Assembly: GCF_001687665.2 (NCBI RefSeq)
Contig: NZ_CP016543.2
Location: 1,488,001 to 1,552,000 of the forward strand
Source: Planococcus donghaensis
Lineage (GTDB): Bacteria > Bacillota > Bacilli > Bacillales_A > Planococcaceae
Direction: 5' to 3'
Length of the DNA stretch: 64,000 nucleotides
Below, in pieces: positions 33,394-42,908 of this stretch. The translations under genes and the position numbers were made by a program. The stretch's first letter is position 1. The number at the start of each line of letters is the position of its first letter. The notes below the pieces were generated by a model. It did no database searches. It saw only the letters and a program-made list of their open reading frames with translations, and had not been told where the DNA came from.

Positions 33394-34341
33394 GTGAGTT
33401 TACATAAGATTATTATTCCGACACCTTTTGCGGTAGGAGACGTGAATTCGTATTTAATAAAAGGAGACATGCTGACGTTAATCGATGCGGGTCCTAAAAC
33501 GCCGGAAGCATGGCTCGCGATTAAAGCTGGATTAAAAGAATTTGGAGCCGAACCTGAAGATGTGGAACAAGTGGTGTTAACGCATCATCATCCAGATCAC
33601 GCAGGGTGGATAGATGGTTTTGAAAATGCCAAACTGTACGGCCACCCGTACAATGATCCGTGGCTGCGCCGTGATCAACAATTCTTTGATTATCACGATG
33701 AATTTTACTTGGAACGGTTAAAAGAAGAAGGGGTTCCAGGCGATTTGCAATTTTGGGTCAAGAAAATGAAGCGGCCGTTAAACTTAATGGGCAATCGTCC
33801 ACTTGATAAGACGATTAATGAAGGAGATGTGTTGCCAGGGCATCCAGATTGGCAAGTTCTTGAGACGTTAGGTCATGCACAAAGCCATTTATCGTTTTGG
33901 AACAGCAAAACGGGCGAAATGATTGGTGGGGATCATGTCATTGCAAAAGTATCTTCTAACCCGCTTATAGAACCGCCATTAGATCCAACAGCAGGACGCC
34001 CAAAATCTTTGCTTCAATATAATGCTTCACTTAGTCGTTTACTAACGATGCCAGTGGACGTGATTTATAGTGGGCATGGTGAAGAAGTATACAATGTTCA
34101 TGAATTGATCACCACGCGCTTAGCGAAACAGCATCAGCGGGCTATGAAAGCGCTCGGTTTAATAGGAGAAGTAGAGCGAACCGTTTATGAACTAACAAAA
34201 GACTTGTTTGCACACGCCTACGAAAAAGAACTCGGATTAACGTTGTCTGAAACGATTGGTCAAATTGATTACTTGTTAGAAGACGGATTACTTGTTGAAC
34301 GAATGGGTGTCGATGGCATTTTCTACTATAGTAAAGCGTAA
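33394..34341 (+). CDS. yqjP: MBL-fold metallo-hydrolase (YqjP)
   Basis: A 315-residue metallo-beta-lactamase-fold protein. The metal motif is VLTHHHPDHAGWIDGF (near residue 60-77), with further ligands in LETLGHAQSHLSFW, GGDHVIAK and the C-terminal VIYSGHGEEVYN. A C-terminal winged-helix-like extension (residues 240-315, LGLTLSETIGQIDYLLEDGLL) resembles the lactonase-like / LACTB2 subgroup. Substrate is unknown. It starts at GTG after AAGGGGCTG. It is divergent from proI, in the yqjO-yqjP order of B. subtilis. Confidence 0.82.
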   Translation: MSLHKIIIPTPFAVGDVNSYLIKGDMLTLIDAGPKTPEAWLAIKAGLKEFGAEPEDVEQVVLTHHHPDHAGWIDGFENAKLYGHPYNDPWLRRDQQFFDYHDEFYLERLKEEGVPGDLQFWVKKMKRPLNLMGNRPLDKTINEGDVLPGHPDWQVLETLGHAQSHLSFWNSKTGEMIGGDHVIAKVSSNPLIEPPLDPTAGRPKSLLQYNASLSRLLTMPVDVIYSGHGEEVYNVHELITTRLAKQHQRAMKALGLIGEVERTVYELTKDLFAHAYEKELGLTLSETIGQIDYLLEDGLLVERMGVDGIFYYSKA

Positions 34342-34434
34342 GTTCAGCTCTCAATTGCAACTAAACTGTGCAACAGGTAAAATTAAGTGAAGAATGTGTA
34401 CACCACGACTATACAAGAAAAGGATTGGGTAGCT

Positions 34435-35004
34435 TTGAAAAAATGGGGTTTATTTTTAGCAAGTGCATTATTGCTAGCAGCGTGTTCAAATGAAGAAACG
34501 GAACCAACAGGGCCGGATGAAACAGAAGATCCGGATAAAGCAGAAATGGCAGTTGAACAAAAAAGCATGACCGAGGAAGGATTTATCACACAAGTTAGTG
34601 GGGAAAGTGTTCTCGTTAACAATATTTATTTTAGCATTCCAGAAGATGTTAAAGTTCAACTAAGCGATGGTGCTGAAACAACTGAAGGTGTGATTCGAGA
34701 TATTCGTACCGGTATGAAAGTCAGCATGGATTATAATGGACCGTTAGCTGAATCGTTTCCTATGCAAGGAGAAGCTGAAACGATTACCATTTTAATAGAT
34801 GAAGAATCTGTGAAACAAGCAGATGCGCTTGAAGCATTTATAAACGAAGAACAATTATCACGTTTGATTATGATGGGACAACCAATAGTGCGCGATAACG
34901 AAATCGGCTTTTTATTCAGCAATATGGAAACGGGCGAAATGTCCGAAGTTCGGATCGATCTTGATACACATGAGTACACCATTGGTGGAGAAACAAGTGA
35001 ATAA
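34435..35004 (+). CDS. Putative lipoprotein of unknown function
   Basis: A 189-residue precursor with a lipoprotein signal: basic start KKWG, hydrophobic LFLASALLLAAC with the lipobox cysteine at residue 17, then an acidic low-complexity linker (NEETEPTGPDETEDPDKAE). The mature part has a small beta-rich segment (GFITQVSGESVLVNNIYF... GMKVSMDY) that recalls DUF3221-type domains, and a tail with RLIMMGQPIVRDNEIGFLF. It begins at TTG with AAGGATTGGG upstream; an upstream ATG would bury the signal peptide. It is outward facing on the membrane. Function unknown. A strong terminator follows. Confidence 0.65.
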   Translation: MKKWGLFLASALLLAACSNEETEPTGPDETEDPDKAEMAVEQKSMTEEGFITQVSGESVLVNNIYFSIPEDVKVQLSDGAETTEGVIRDIRTGMKVSMDYNGPLAESFPMQGEAETITILIDEESVKQADALEAFINEEQLSRLIMMGQPIVRDNEIGFLFSNMETGEMSEVRIDLDTHEYTIGGETSE

Positions 35005-35011
35005 TAACGAG

Positions 35012-35038
35012 AAGCAGCCGCAGCTGCTTTTTTTTTTA
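35012..35038 (+). terminator. Terminator after the lipoprotein gene
   Basis: AAGCAGC and GCTGCTT with a CGCA loop, followed by about ten T. Confidence 0.9.
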
Positions 35039-35060
35039 TAAAAATTTATAGTCGTTTCTC

Positions 35061-35089
35061 TTGCGCTTGTTAAATATCCGTGATATTAT
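35061..35089 (+). promoter_or_regulatory. Putative argGH promoter
   Basis: TTGCGC (35061-35066) and TATTAT (35084-35089) are spaced 17 bp. The expected start near 35096 puts the ARG box just downstream in the initial transcribed region. Confidence 0.6.
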
Positions 35090-35110
35090 GTGTATATTAA
35101 ATTAAAACAT

Positions 35111-35124
35111 TGCATAAAAATACA
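35111..35124 (+). promoter_or_regulatory. ARG box before argG
   Basis: TGCATAAAAATACA follows the ArgR architecture TGnAT-N4-ATnCA and closely resembles the B. subtilis ARG box (CATGAATAAAAATKCAAK style). Located between the promoter and argG, it fits repression of argGH by ArgR and arginine. Confidence 0.7.
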
Positions 35125-35139
35125 TTGGAGGTTTTCATA

Positions 35140-36372
35140 TTGACTAAAAAGATTGTACTCGCATACTCAGGTGGATTAGATACATCGGTGGCCATCCCGT
35201 GGCTAAAAGGAGAAGGCTACGACGTTGTTGCAGTTTGCCTGGATATCGGGGAAGGAAAAGATTTAGATTTTATTAAACAAAAAGCGCTTCAAGTTGGAGC
35301 GGTTGAAAGTTACATGATTGATGCAAGAGATGAATTCGCGGATGAATATGCATTAATTTCAATGCAAGCTCATACATTGTATGAAGGTAAGTATCCGTTA
35401 GTGTCGGCATTGTCTCGTCCGTTAATTTCAAAAAAATTGGTTGAAATTGCAGAAGCTACTGGATCAAGCGCTGTTGCACATGGTTGCACAGGAAAAGGCA
35501 ATGACCAAGTACGTTTCGAAGTTTCGATCAAGTCGTTAAACCCTAACCTTGAAGTTGTAGCACCAGTTAGACAATGGGGATGGTCACGTGACGAAGAAAT
35601 CGCTTATGCAAAAATGCATAATATTCCAATCCCAGTAAACTTAGATAGCCCGTATTCAATTGACCAAAATCTATGGGGACGTGCCAACGAATGTGGCGTA
35701 TTGGAAAACCCGTGGACAACGCCACCAGAAGAAGCATATGACATTACAAATTCTCTTGAAACAACACCAGATACAGCGGATATCGTTGAAATCGAATTTG
35801 TTAACGGTGTACCAACTCAATTAAATGGCATTTCGTACTCATTCTCTAAATTAATTTTAGAACTAAACGAAATCGCTGGAAAACATGGTGTCGGAAGAAT
35901 TGACCATATTGAAAACCGTTTAGTGGGGATTAAATCTCGTGAAGTTTACGAAGCTCCTGCAGCAATGACATTAATTGCAGCGCACAAAGAACTTGAAGAC
36001 ATTACATTGGTAAAAGAAATGGCTCATTTCAAACCCGTTATCGAGAAAAAATTAACTGAATTAATTTATGAAGGGTTATGGTTCTCTCCATTACGTGTTG
36101 CACTTGAAGCATTCTTAAAAGAAACACAAGTGTATGTTAACGGTACAGTGCGTGTGAAATTGTTTAAAGGCCATGCCATTATCGAAGGACGTAAGTCTGC
36201 AAACTCACTCTACAGTGAGCAACTAGCTACGTATTCGACAGATGATACATTTAACCATGCATCTGCAGTTGGCTTTATCGAGCTATGGGGCCTTCCAACA
36301 GTTGTGAACTCAATGGTAAACAAAAAAGAAGTAGCAGTTCCTGAAGAGTTGAAAGAGAAGGTGAAAGCATGA
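35140..36372 (+). CDS. argG: Argininosuccinate synthase
   Basis: Joins citrulline and aspartate using ATP in arginine synthesis. The 410-residue protein has the ATP-pyrophosphatase P-loop [14 protein letters not shown] at the N-terminus, [15 protein letters not shown], and [16 protein letters not shown]. The frame is open upstream, but TTG 35140 with TGGAGG about 8 bp upstream marks the family's start [11 protein letters not shown]. It overlaps argH by 4 bp, so the operon is coupled. An ARG box lies at 35111-35124. Confidence 0.96.
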   Translation: MTKKIVLAYSGGLDTSVAIPWLKGEGYDVVAVCLDIGEGKDLDFIKQKALQVGAVESYMIDARDEFADEYALISMQAHTLYEGKYPLVSALSRPLISKKLVEIAEATGSSAVAHGCTGKGNDQVRFEVSIKSLNPNLEVVAPVRQWGWSRDEEIAYAKMHNIPIPVNLDSPYSIDQNLWGRANECGVLENPWTTPPEEAYDITNSLETTPDTADIVEIEFVNGVPTQLNGISYSFSKLILELNEIAGKHGVGRIDHIENRLVGIKSREVYEAPAAMTLIAAHKELEDITLVKEMAHFKPVIEKKLTELIYEGLWFSPLRVALEAFLKETQVYVNGTVRVKLFKGHAIIEGRKSANSLYSEQLATYSTDDTFNHASAVGFIELWGLPTVVNSMVNKKEVAVPEELKEKVKA

Positions 36373-37742
36373 CCAAACTGTGGGGCGGCCGTTTTCAAAA
36401 ATCGGCCGAACAGTGGGTCGATGAATTTGGGGCTTCCATTTCTTATGATCAAAAGTTAGTAATGGAGGATCTGGAAGGCAGCACAGCGCATGTTAAAATG
36501 CTGGCTGCTTGCCAGATTCTTTCTAACGATGATGCGAATCTAATTTTATCGGGTCTTGAAACGCTCAAACAAAAAGCGCAAGACGGAGAATTGGAATATA
36601 GCGTATCAAATGAAGACATCCACTTAAACTTAGAAAAACATTTAATCGATGAAATTGGTCCTGTTGGCGGCAAATTGCACACAGCGAGAAGCCGGAATGA
36701 CCAAGTAGCGACTGATATGCATTTGTATTTAAAAAATCGTGTCGGTGAAATTATTGAGGCTGTAACGGCTTTTCAAGATGCAATTGTGACCCAAGCAGAA
36801 GCACATGTGGAAACGATTGTTCCAGGTTATACACATCTTCAACGTGCACAGCCGATTTCATTTGGCCATCACTTGATGACTTATTTTTGGATGTTGCAGC
36901 GCGATAAAGAACGATTAACAGAATCATTAAAACGCATCGATATTTCACCGCTTGGAGCGGGTGCGATGTCGGGAACTACTTTCCCAATTGACCGTGAAAT
37001 GTCGGCAGAACTTCTCGGTTTTTCAAACGTTTATCAAAACAGTTTGGATGCTGTAAGCGATCGTGATTTTATCCTTGAATTTTTGAGCAATTCATCGATG
37101 TTGATGATGCACATGTCTCGTTTTGCCGAAGAAATTATTCTGTGGTCTAGTGAGGAATTCCGTTTTATCGAGTTAGATGACACGTTCTCAACAGGTTCAA
37201 GTATCATGCCGCAGAAGAAAAACCCAGATATGGCGGAATTGATCCGTGGCAAAACGGGTCGCGTATATGGCAACCTATTTGGCCTATTAACAACTTTAAA
37301 AGGTTTGCCACTTGCTTATAACAAAGACATGCAAGAAGACAAAGAGGGTATGTTTGATACGGTTCACACGTTGATGGGATCTTTGCCGATTTTTGAAGGC
37401 ATGATTCGTACGATGACCGTTCGTACGGATTCTATGGAAAAAGCCGTTCATTCAGATTTCTCAAACGCCACAGAATTAGCGGATTATTTAGCCGCAAAAG
37501 GAATGCCGTTCCGTGAAGCACATGATGTCACTGGGAAACTCGTGTTTACATGCATTCAACGCGGTTATTTCTTGAAAGACTTGCCGCTTGCTGATCTACA
37601 GCAAGCAAGTTCACTGATCGATGAAGATATCTACAACACCTTAATGCCAAAAACAGCAGTAGAGCGCAGAAACTCACTGGGTGGCACAGGTTTTGAACAA
37701 GTACATCATCAATTGGGACTTGCCAAGCAACTTATCGGGTAA
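36369..37742 (+). CDS. argH: Argininosuccinate lyase
   Basis: Splits argininosuccinate to arginine and fumarate, the last step of arginine synthesis. The 457-residue protein belongs to the fumarase/aspartase superfamily: KLWGGRFQ start, [24 protein letters not shown] with the catalytic His, and the signature [19 protein letters not shown] with the catalytic serine. It overlaps argG by 4 bp. It ends in a strong terminator. Confidence 0.97.
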   Translation: MTKLWGGRFQKSAEQWVDEFGASISYDQKLVMEDLEGSTAHVKMLAACQILSNDDANLILSGLETLKQKAQDGELEYSVSNEDIHLNLEKHLIDEIGPVGGKLHTARSRNDQVATDMHLYLKNRVGEIIEAVTAFQDAIVTQAEAHVETIVPGYTHLQRAQPISFGHHLMTYFWMLQRDKERLTESLKRIDISPLGAGAMSGTTFPIDREMSAELLGFSNVYQNSLDAVSDRDFILEFLSNSSMLMMHMSRFAEEIILWSSEEFRFIELDDTFSTGSSIMPQKKNPDMAELIRGKTGRVYGNLFGLLTTLKGLPLAYNKDMQEDKEGMFDTVHTLMGSLPIFEGMIRTMTVRTDSMEKAVHSDFSNATELADYLAAKGMPFREAHDVTGKLVFTCIQRGYFLKDLPLADLQQASSLIDEDIYNTLMPKTAVERRNSLGGTGFEQVHHQLGLAKQLIG

Positions 37743-37791
37743 TAAGTCCATTCCCTATAAAGTCGTTAGCGCTTGGTACCCGCTGGCGATC

Positions 37792-37837
37792 AAAAAAGCC
37801 GATTTTCCTCTTCCCCGATGGAAAATCGGCTTTTTTC
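37792..37837 (+). terminator. Terminator after argH
   Basis: AAAAAAGCCGATTTTCC (37792-37808) pairs with GGAAAATCGGCTTTTTT (37820-37836) across an 11-nt loop, a 17-bp stem with T run. Confidence 0.93.
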
Positions 37838-37973
37838 TGTGTTTTTTTCGAATTCTGGAGATGTCCTAACGAGTAACATACGGAATCAGTCAAAAGTCTA
37901 ATTTATTTCACAAATCGAAGCATTGTCTTTCCGAAAGCTAACAATATTTGCTAAAATTAAAAAGGTTAAAAAT

Positions 37974-38015
37974 ATGCGTACAAAAAGGAATTTACAAGAA
38001 AATATGAATAGGTAA
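37974..38015 (+). CDS. Possible 13-residue leader peptide before the ABC exporter
   Basis: ATG CGT ... TAA encodes MRTKRNLQENMNR, with AAAAGGTT 6 bp upstream. It ends 13 bp before the exporter start, so translation of the two would be linked. An extended -10 TGCTAAAAT lies about 20 bp upstream of it. In B. subtilis the homologous bmrCD operon is controlled by translation of the leader BmrB; this shorter frame may play a similar part. I see no clear terminator between leader and gene, so this is tentative. Confidence 0.3.
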   Translation: MRTKRNLQENMNR

Positions 38016-38028
38016 GGGGAATATTACG

Positions 38029-39783
38029 ATGCGTGTATTTTGGGAGTTGGGTTGGTTTTTTAAAGAACGGAAAAAACACTATATTTTAGGGGTTATGCTA
38101 TTAATGGTCGTAGCTTTTCTAGGTGTTTTGCCGCCGCGAATCATCGGATTTGTGGTTGACCGCATTAGCCAAGGAACGTTGACACCTGAATATTTGCTTC
38201 AATGGTTAAGTATTTTGGCGGCTTCCGCATTTGCAATGTATGTCCTACGATACACATGGAGGTTGCAAATATTTGGGTCTTCGATTTTGTTAGCTAGGAA
38301 TCTACGTCAGCAACTGTTTCGGCATTTCACGCAAATGTCTCCTGCTTTTTATCAAAAGCGTCGTGTAGGTGATTTGATGGCCCATGCGACAAATGATTTG
38401 CAAGCCGTTCAGCAAACAGCCGGTGCTGGCGTTTTAACACTCGTCGATTCGATTGCGACAGGCGGATTTGTAATTGCAGCCATGGCTTTTACAATTGATT
38501 GGAAATTAACATTGATCGTTTTGTTGCCAATGCCTCTGATGGCTTATATGACCAATTATTACGGCAAATTAATGCACGAGCGTTTTCACGGAGCACAACA
38601 AGCGTTCTCAGGGCTCAATGATAAAACGCAAGAAAGCATTTCAGGGATGAAAGTCATCAAAACTTTTGGTCAAGAACAGCAAGATATTGATGACTTTAAA
38701 AGCTTGTCAGAGCGTGTCGTACATGAAAACATTCGCGTTGCACGTGTCGATTCATTATTTGATCCTACCATTTCTGCTATTATCGGTGTTTGTTATTTTC
38801 TAACGATTGGCTTTGGTTCATATTTTGTGACGCAAGGCGATATGACGATTGGGGATTTGGTGGCATTTACAGCTTATCTTGGATTGCTGGTGTGGCCGAT
38901 GTTAGCGTTTGGCTGGTTATTCAATATTGTAGAGCGTGGCCGTGCTTCCTATGATCGCATTCGGCAGTTGCTTGCAGAACCAATTGACATTGATGATCGA
39001 GAAGACGCAATTGATGAAGACCCATCAGGAGATATTGTTTTTTCGTTAGAACAGTTTCAATTTACTGGTGATGACCGAGCGGCATTACGAAATATCCACT
39101 TTACAGTGAAACAAGGCGAAACACTCGGAATTGTCGGCAAAACCGGGTCAGGAAAGTCCGCAATTTTAAGATTGTTATTGCGTGAATTTGATGACTATAA
39201 AGGCTCTATTTTATTCGGTAATTACTCGATAGATGCCTATAAAAAGCAACGGTTGAGAAGAGCCATTGGTTATGTTCCTCAAGACCATTTCTTGTTTTCG
39301 ACGAGCATTGCAGGAAACATTGCCTTTGCGCGACCAACTGCTACGATCAAAGAAGTCGAAAGTGCTGCTAAGTTAGCACATATACACGAAGATATTCAAA
39401 ACTTTGCAGAAGGATATGGCACCGTAGTTGGTGAACGTGGCGTATCGTTATCTGGGGGGCAAAAACAACGAATTTCAATTGCCCGTGCACTTATGACAGA
39501 ACCTGAATTATTGATTTTGGATGATTCGTTATCGGCAGTAGATGCCAAAACAGAAGAAGCCATTTTAAAATCTTTAAAAGCAACACGAGCGGATAAAACG
39601 ACCATTATAACGTCCCACCGTTTGAGTGCCATTCAACATGCAAATCAAATATTGGTGATGGAAAAAGGGACCGTTAAAGAAATTGGTTCGCATGATGAAC
39701 TGATGGAGAAAAAAGGGGCTTACTATGAAATGTATGAGCTGCAACAATTAGAAGCGCTCGTCGAACAAGGAGGCGAGTCATAA
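38029..39783 (+). CDS. ABC exporter subunit with degenerate catalytic site (BmrC/YheI type)
   Basis: A 584-residue half-transporter: six membrane helices in residues 1-310 and an ATPase domain in 340-584. Walker A is GKTGSGKSAI, the signature is canonical LSGGQ, and the H-loop is TSHRLSAI. The residue after Walker B aspartate is Asp499 (ILDDSLSAVD), where active ATPases carry glutamate. This is the known hallmark of BmrC and of one partner in heterodimeric multidrug exporters. Start has GGGGAATATT upstream. It shares one base with the next gene (TAATG), which encodes the partner. Confidence 0.9.
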   Translation: MRVFWELGWFFKERKKHYILGVMLLMVVAFLGVLPPRIIGFVVDRISQGTLTPEYLLQWLSILAASAFAMYVLRYTWRLQIFGSSILLARNLRQQLFRHFTQMSPAFYQKRRVGDLMAHATNDLQAVQQTAGAGVLTLVDSIATGGFVIAAMAFTIDWKLTLIVLLPMPLMAYMTNYYGKLMHERFHGAQQAFSGLNDKTQESISGMKVIKTFGQEQQDIDDFKSLSERVVHENIRVARVDSLFDPTISAIIGVCYFLTIGFGSYFVTQGDMTIGDLVAFTAYLGLLVWPMLAFGWLFNIVERGRASYDRIRQLLAEPIDIDDREDAIDEDPSGDIVFSLEQFQFTGDDRAALRNIHFTVKQGETLGIVGKTGSGKSAILRLLLREFDDYKGSILFGNYSIDAYKKQRLRRAIGYVPQDHFLFSTSIAGNIAFARPTATIKEVESAAKLAHIHEDIQNFAEGYGTVVGERGVSLSGGQKQRISIARALMTEPELLILDDSLSAVDAKTEEAILKSLKATRADKTTIITSHRLSAIQHANQILVMEKGTVKEIGSHDELMEKKGAYYEMYELQQLEALVEQGGES

Positions 39784-41567
39784 TGCTAGTTAAAGAAACT
39801 GAGAAAAAACACGAACTCACCGGACGAGATCAATGGATTATTTTCAAACGCTTGCTACAGTATTTGTTGCCTCATAAAAAAATGCTATTACTGGCAATGG
39901 GTCTATTGCTGCTAACAGTACTAGGTGATGTGCTTGGACCTTATTTGATCAAAGTATTTATCGATAATTACTTAACAGAAGGCAACTTTCCAACAGGACC
40001 TGTAGTTGGTTTGGCATTAGGATATTTGTTTATCCAAACGTCCAACGTCATCATCAGTTATTTTCAGCTGTTAAAATTTCAAGAAGCAGCGTTAAAAATT
40101 ATCCAGCAGCTACGGATTGATGTTTTTGCCAAAGTTCACGGACTCGGCATGCGTTATTTCGACAAAACTCCGGCTGGGGGCATTGTATCGCGCGTAACCA
40201 ATGATACCGAAGCGATCAAAGAAATGTTCGTGACGGTGCTAATTGGATTTATCCAAAGTGCTTTTCTAATTGTTGGTGTCTATATTGCGATGTTTTTACT
40301 AAATGTGCGATTAGCCCTTTTTACCTTAATCTTACTGCCAATACTCGCTTGGATTATTTATTTATACCGAAAATACAGCTCGGTATTTTACCAAGATTTA
40401 CGTGAGCGTTTGGGGCAATTAAATGCCAAGTTATCCGAGTCTATACAAGGTATGGGAACGATTCAAGCGTTTGGTCAAGAAACTCGGTTGAAAGATGAAT
40501 TTAATGAGATAAATGATGGGCATTGGCAAGCAGCTAAACGCAATATAAAAGTGGACGCATTGCTACTCCGTCCGGCGGTAAATTTGGTTTATACAATGGC
40601 CATTATTTTGTTGCTCAGCTTTTTTGGTGTCTCATCATTTTCCAATACTATCGAAGTCGGTGTGATTTATGCATTTGTTACGTATATTGATCGATTTTTC
40701 GAACCCATCAATCAAGTAATGCAGCGGTTATCGATTTTTCAACAAGCTATTGTGGCAGCTTCACGCGTGTTCTTATTGCTTGATGAAGAAGAAAAAATAC
40801 CTGCTCAACTAGAAACAACAGCAAAAATGAACGAAGGTAAAATTGAATTTCGAAATGTGAGCTTTTCATATGATGACAAAACAGAGGTCTTAAAAAATAT
40901 TTCTTTTACAGCGATGCCTGGACAAACAGTGGCATTAGTTGGTCACACGGGCAGTGGGAAAAGTTCGATTATCAATTTGCTTATGCGCTTTTATGAATTC
41001 AAAAAAGGTGAAATTTTGATTGACGGTGTTTCGATAAAAGATTATCAAACCGAGGAGCTGCGTAAAAAAATGGGGTTGGTTTTACAAGATCCTTTCTTAT
41101 TTTATGGAACCATCGCTAGCAACATCCGCCTTTATGATCAATCGATTACGGATTCGGACGTGCGACAAGCAGCTGAATTTGTGCAAGCAGATCGTTTTAT
41201 CGAAGAATTGCCAAACAAATATCAACAACAAGTGACAGAACGTGGATCGACATTTTCTAGTGGTCAACGGCAATTAGTCGCTTTTGCGAGAACCATTGCA
41301 ACCGATCCGAAAGTATTAGTGCTCGATGAAGCAACAGCAAATATTGATACGGAAACCGAGATGGCCATTCAAGAAAGCCTTGAGCGTATGCGCCTTGGCC
41401 GTACGACAATTGCTATTGCTCACAGACTTAGCACCATTCAAGATGCAGAATTGATATTAGTATTGCGACAAGGGGAAATCGTCGAACGAGGAACTCATCA
41501 ACAATTGCTGCAACAACGCGGTCTGTATCATAAAATGTATTTATTGCAAAACGGAATCGTAGAGTAG
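39783..41567 (+). CDS. ABC exporter partner subunit with intact catalytic glutamate (BmrD/YheH type)
   Basis: A 594-residue half-transporter: N-terminal membrane domain (helices around residues 35-60, 75-95, 160-205, 270-300) and ATPase domain at about 355-594. Walker A is GHTGSGKSSI, Walker B VLVLDEATANID with catalytic Glu516, and the H-loop IAHRLSTI. The signature motif is the non-canonical FSSGQ. Paired with the upstream subunit, this gives one competent ATP site (its own Walker motifs with LSGGQ of the partner) and one degenerate site. Likely drug or lipid export, as for BmrCD; substrate not determined. Confidence 0.9.
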   Translation: MLVKETEKKHELTGRDQWIIFKRLLQYLLPHKKMLLLAMGLLLLTVLGDVLGPYLIKVFIDNYLTEGNFPTGPVVGLALGYLFIQTSNVIISYFQLLKFQEAALKIIQQLRIDVFAKVHGLGMRYFDKTPAGGIVSRVTNDTEAIKEMFVTVLIGFIQSAFLIVGVYIAMFLLNVRLALFTLILLPILAWIIYLYRKYSSVFYQDLRERLGQLNAKLSESIQGMGTIQAFGQETRLKDEFNEINDGHWQAAKRNIKVDALLLRPAVNLVYTMAIILLLSFFGVSSFSNTIEVGVIYAFVTYIDRFFEPINQVMQRLSIFQQAIVAASRVFLLLDEEEKIPAQLETTAKMNEGKIEFRNVSFSYDDKTEVLKNISFTAMPGQTVALVGHTGSGKSSIINLLMRFYEFKKGEILIDGVSIKDYQTEELRKKMGLVLQDPFLFYGTIASNIRLYDQSITDSDVRQAAEFVQADRFIEELPNKYQQQVTERGSTFSSGQRQLVAFARTIATDPKVLVLDEATANIDTETEMAIQESLERMRLGRTTIAIAHRLSTIQDAELILVLRQGEIVERGTHQQLLQQRGLYHKMYLLQNGIVE

Positions 41568-41578
41568 GATACGCTTCT

Positions 41579-41617
41579 AAAACTGTAGTCAACTCAAATT
41601 GATTACAGTTTTTTTAT
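41579..41617 (+). terminator. Terminator after the ABC exporter operon
   Basis: AACTGTAGTCAA pairs with TTGATTACAGTT (one G-T pair) across a 6-nt loop and is followed by T6. Confidence 0.85.
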
Positions 41618-41673
41618 GTGAAAAATCCTGCCAGACATAAGAAAAAACAAGCAAGCTTGTTATAAGCTTACAA

Positions 41674-41687
41674 TGTAGTAAACTACA
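41674..41687 (+). promoter_or_regulatory. TGTAGT-AA-ACTACA inverted repeat upstream of ccdA
   Basis: A perfect 6-bp inverted repeat with a 2-bp centre, 163 bp before ccdA. It looks like an operator for a small dimeric repressor, but no candidate regulator is adjacent. The remainder of the 41618-41849 gap shows no gene. Confidence 0.4.
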
Positions 41688-41849
41688 AAAGGATTTATGC
41701 AGAAAATCAAAAGCGTAGCCAACCAAAAAAACACACTTGAGAAAATGGAAAAAGACCATAATTTGTCCACAAAGATTTCACAGGCGTAGAAGCAGTGTTG
41801 CGGTAGAATATTTGTTAAGATGAGAAGAGCACAGGAAGGAGATTTACCA

Positions 41850-42560
41850 GTGACATCTGATATTAATTTATTTTTAGCATTTGGCGCAGGCTTTTTAAGT
41901 TTTATTTCTCCATGCACATTGCCTTTGTATCCTGCATTTTTATCTTATATAACAGGTATGACGATGGATGAGATTAAAAACGATAAAAAAGTGATGCAAC
42001 GAAGAGGTATGTTTCACACCTTGTTTTTCTTACTAGGCTTTTCAACAATTTTTATCGCACTCGGGTTTAGTACTTCATTCTTTTTTGAATGGTTTATCCG
42101 GTATGATGAGTTAATCCGTCAAGTAGGTGCGATTTTTATTGTATTGTTTGGTTTAATGATAGTCGGTGTATTTTCGCCGAAATTCCTCATGCAAGATCGA
42201 AAATTTTCATTTAAAAATCGGCCATCAGGATTTCTTGGAACATTTGTAATTGGACTTGCTTTTGCGGCGGGTTGGACACCGTGTACAGGACCAATCACAG
42301 CAGCTATTTATACACTTGCTGCGACTAATCCGGGATCTGGTATTTGGTATATGGTGGCTTATGTTCTAGGCTTTGCTATTCCATTTTTCGTGTTGTCTTT
42401 CTTTGTGACACGTATGGGCTGGTTGCGCAAACATAATCAAACAATTATGAAGGTTGGCGGTTATGTTATGATTGCAATCGGGATCTTACTATTTTTTGAT
42501 GGCCTAACGTATTTGATCCGTGTCTTAAGCCCGTTCTTTGGGGATTTCCAAGGATTTTAA
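41850..42560 (+). CDS. ccdA: Cytochrome c biogenesis protein CcdA
   Basis: A 236-residue, six-helix membrane thiol-disulfide carrier that moves electrons from cytosolic thioredoxin to extracytosolic apocytochrome c maturation proteins. The paired cysteines are in [16 protein letters not shown] (helix 1) and [15 protein letters not shown] (helix 4). The GTG start at 41850 is chosen because AAGGAGAT lies about 9 bp upstream and the family begins close to the first helix. Downstream come a thioredoxin-like gene and ccdC. Confidence 0.94.
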   Translation: MTSDINLFLAFGAGFLSFISPCTLPLYPAFLSYITGMTMDEIKNDKKVMQRRGMFHTLFFLLGFSTIFIALGFSTSFFFEWFIRYDELIRQVGAIFIVLFGLMIVGVFSPKFLMQDRKFSFKNRPSGFLGTFVIGLAFAAGWTPCTGPITAAIYTLAATNPGSGIWYMVAYVLGFAIPFFVLSFFVTRMGWLRKHNQTIMKVGGYVMIAIGILLFFDGLTYLIRVLSPFFGDFQGF

Positions 42561-42584
42561 ATTGAGAATAAGTAGGTGAAAAAG

Positions 42585-42908
42585 ATGGAAACCATTTCGA
42601 AAATAGAAGATTATCAATCAAAAATAGGTGAAGAGAAATCTTTTTTGCTTTTTGTAAAAACGGATAATTGTTCAGTATGTGAAGGATTACGGCCGCAAGT
42701 AGAAGATTTTGAAGATGATTATAAGCTTCCTTTTTACATGGTAAATGCGGCAAAGGTGTCTGAGTTGGCAGGACAATTGATGCTGTTCACAGCACCCGTA
42801 GTTATTTTATATCGCTATGGTAAAGAAGTTCAGCGTTTTGCACGTTTTGTACCAATAGACGAATTACGCCGAAGATTAGATGAGCTGGAGGAGAGTTTGG
42901 ATGCTTAA
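42585..42908 (+). CDS. Small thioredoxin-like protein with CSVC motif
   Basis: A 107-residue cytosolic thioredoxin-fold protein (no signal peptide). The active site is DNCSVCEGLRPQ (CxxC at about residues 29-32), followed by LPFYMVNAAKVSELAGQ and the cis-proline region FTAPVVILYRYGKEV. In B. subtilis the gene between ccdA and ccdC is yneI, a CheY-like protein; here it is a redox protein, which fits direct electron supply to CcdA. Its last 8 bp overlap ccdC. Start 42585 is preferred over GTG 42576 because TAGGTG lies 6 bp before it. Confidence 0.8.
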   Translation: METISKIEDYQSKIGEEKSFLLFVKTDNCSVCEGLRPQVEDFEDDYKLPFYMVNAAKVSELAGQLMLFTAPVVILYRYGKEVQRFARFVPIDELRRRLDELEESLDA

